DNA of 64,000 nt, from positions 8,327,653 through 8,391,652 of the forward strand of contig CM043868.1 in assembly GCA_023846275.1 (NCBI GenBank), read 5' to 3'. The notes under the pieces were generated by a model that was not told the DNA's origin, did no database searches, and worked only from the letters and a program-made list of their open reading frames with translations. The stretch is from Vanilla planifolia (Eukaryota > Streptophyta > Magnoliopsida > Asparagales > Orchidaceae). Position numbers and translations under genes: made by a program. Position 1 is the first letter of the stretch. Each line of letters starts with the position of its first letter. Below, one piece after another: positions 61,651 through 64,000 of this stretch.

Positions 61651-64000
61651 GAATCCATCATCATCATATTTTAGAATTATTTATAAAAAAAGATAGTTTA
61701 ATCAATGATTTACTTTGAATTTATCACTTATGAAAAAATTGAATTGTTTGTCTCAAATTCCATAAAGAAGAGATAATTGAGACTGGAGTCACTGAGGACC
61801 AATTTCCCTTTGAGTTACATACATGAAAGGTTAGGGACCCTTATAAAGAGAAGTTAAGAGGATAATATCAATTTATCATGGAGGAATTAAGCCATTAAGA
61901 ATCCTTCATTGGAGGACCAACTCTCTTTTTACATGAAAAAAATTATGATGTAACTTAATTACATATGAAGTTATGTGTGATGAGAATTAAGACTATAGGA
62001 CATCATCAAAGTCTCATTCTTCATGAACATAATGAGAAGCCACTCCATATCATAAAACAATTATCTCAAAGAATGCTTCATAGGAATGAGCAATCCACAA
62101 GAGGGGTGAATTATGAAGTTTATATCAAAATATATGATTATTTTTTAAAACCTTAGTGTTGTGAAAATAGCAAGTAAAAACATAAATACTTTTTTAGGTA
62201 GTTTTATTTTAAACAATGAGTTTGTGTCCACCCCTACTCCAATGGTTGGGTTTACTCTACTAACCACCTTTTCTCAAATGATTTACAAGAGAATACTCTT
62301 ACAAGGTGATCCTAAGGGATCAAAAGGAAGCCCAAGTACTCTAATGAGCCAAAGTATTTGAACAACAAGAATAAATGATAACAACTTCATAATATAAGAT
62401 TTATAATGTTAATTATAACCTTTATTAATTTCAAGTGACATACTAATATGTAAAAATATGTATAAGATGATTTATTAATTGAGAGAAGAAAATGAAAATG
62501 GAATAAGCACTTGTAAAATATTTTTGAATAATCCCTCCTCAAAACTAGTTGTTGGAATGTAAAGGTGTTAAAATTATTGAAAGCTAATGTAGAAATCACC
62601 TCTTAAATTTTGAAAATGCTTTCATTAGATTTTATAAGTTTTTAGGTCTATGCATTAGGAAAGGAACACTTAGATACAACTTAAGGTAATCCCAGAGGTA
62701 AATTAAATGGAAAATTTTTTATTATTTAGGAGATTAACTAAATGTGTGATTTACATTTTTGTTCATACCATACAAATGACAAGATAATACCATAACTAAC
62801 TATAAAATGACCTATTTGGATAATACAATAATAGAAACTCTTAAGTTTTCTTTATCATAATGCCCTTCACTGAGTAATTAATTATGCTATACTATAAGCA
62901 CATATCTTACAATACAAAATTCTTTATTTTTTCTTTTACTCCATATTTTTAGTGCAATGATTGATCATGTTATATAATAAGCATATATTGCATTAAATTC
63001 TCTATTTTTTTCAAAATGTTTAGCTTATATTAAATTTTCTAGTTTCTCTTTCTCCCACCATACTTGGCCCAAAGATAGATCATATCATATGAAGATAGCA
63101 ATCATATCATATGACTAACTTGGGATTTTTTCATTAATGCTTTGGTCACATACTCTAATTGATAGTATTATGTCAATATGAACATATCATTCTGAATAAT
63201 AAGGTGATCTATTGTACAGTTAGTACAATTTTTACCAATTTTGACTTCAATTACTTTTTAACTTTTGCCTAATTAAATATTGAAAGATGATGTTTTAATT
63301 TCAAAACTACTAGAGTTATATAAAATTGCATGATTTATAAAAGAGGGTTATTTGGTACACAACATGGTTTTGAAAATGCACTATCCTAAATGCCACATAT
63401 ATATTATTATAGGACTTAATATTTTAGCACACTAACATAAAATAAGAGATTATTAAGAAAACTACCACACCTTCAAGAGCAAGTTTCATCCATAACTTCT
63501 CTAATGTGAAATTTTCTAGCTATAACGTCTACCATGGTATAGTGTGTTGGCTTCTCCAATGTCAACGCCTTCCTAATAATCTTGATACGAACACACTCAA
63601 AGCATAGCATTAGTAATTAAGGACATAAGATTTTTTATCATAAAACTATCACATAAGGCCATGGAGTTATTAGGCTTTTCTAAAACAAATCCAAAATTTT
63701 GAACCAAAGAAACATGAATGAGCATCTTAATAAAAGAGAGAGGTATAAATAGAGATAAAACAATTAAGCGAACTCTAGGGCGAGGCTACTGACCATATGT
63801 GCCATAGTCCTTAAGATACATCTAAAAAAAACTGAAGTTACCTATAATGGAATCCTTGTATAATGAAATCTATAAGGAGGGGCCATGACACAAATGTTCA
63901 TTAGTACTCAAGTTTCTTCCTAGGAAATAAAAAGGAAACCCAAGGTGACTAATGCATCTTGAAAATAGGAATAAGAAACCCAAGAAAAAGTTAAGAACTA
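61651..64000. other. AT-rich DNA, no gene recognised
   Basis: This should hold the protease and gag of the copia remnant on its left if that element were complete, but I cannot recognise either. The 66- and 70-codon ORFs near 62.2-62.6 kb have no motif. Somewhat higher CpG content appears after about 63,500 without an assignable feature. Confidence 0.4.

Overview
The window is plant nuclear DNA. It holds one well-supported protein-coding gene in a long, AT-rich stretch of decayed retrotransposons. The gene, on the minus strand at 12,865-16,201, encodes a complete 984-residue leucine-rich-repeat receptor kinase of the CLAVATA1 / FLORAL ORGAN NUMBER1 class. It has two exons and sits in a GC- and CpG-rich island of about 12.6-16.9 kb. 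The monocot-type GC-rich coding sequence and the kinase wording (for example [15 protein letters not shown], which I recall from rice FON1) suggest a monocot. The species cannot be fixed from this window.

Outside the island I can place these pieces, left to right. A Ty1/copia gag fossil (1-1.1 kb) is followed by its 3' LTR start (2,036). A minus-strand Ty3/gypsy Tat/Ogre-type protease-RT fossil lies at 9.1-10.9 kb. A plus-strand Tekay/Del-type chromovirus runs from a 5' LTR at 19,252 through pol to a 3' LTR start near 26,080. A second primer-binding site (28,875) precedes a gypsy gag fossil (about 29.8-30.3 kb). A minus-strand gypsy RT (30.8-31.2 kb) is cut by an LTR start at 31,218. A SIRE-like copia gag lies at 32.9-34.1 kb, and another Tekay-type LTR starts at 38,252. 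A GT/CATG-rich dispersed repeat occurs at 37.4, 40.6 and probably 60.6 kb. A degenerate GATGAT-type minisatellite lies at 41.5 kb. A small CpG-retaining island of unknown nature lies at 42.74-43.44 kb. A pair of LTR-like direct repeats of about 0.9 kb starts at 45.08 and 46.62 kb. A minus-strand Tekay-type fragment (gag and LTRs) covers 50.0-52.7 kb, a 115-bp TA tract starts at 52.72 kb, a copia LTR lies at 54.3-54.9 kb, and a minus-strand copia integrase-RT fossil covers 59.4-61.65 kb. The intervals between them look like further degraded repeat DNA in which I recognise no gene.

The retroelement proteins are recognisable only through scattered conserved blocks. Most breaks are of the C-to-T / G-to-A kind (Trp, Gln and Arg codons turned to stops, Cys and His turned to Tyr). 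That is the pattern expected from long-term deamination of methylated cytosine, and it contrasts sharply with the intact CpGs of the receptor-kinase island. I found no CRISPR array, rRNA or tRNA gene, and no convincing new multi-gene system. The items most worth following up are the CpG-retaining island at 43 kb, the TGACG cluster and TATA-like element upstream of the receptor kinase, and the nested repeats.
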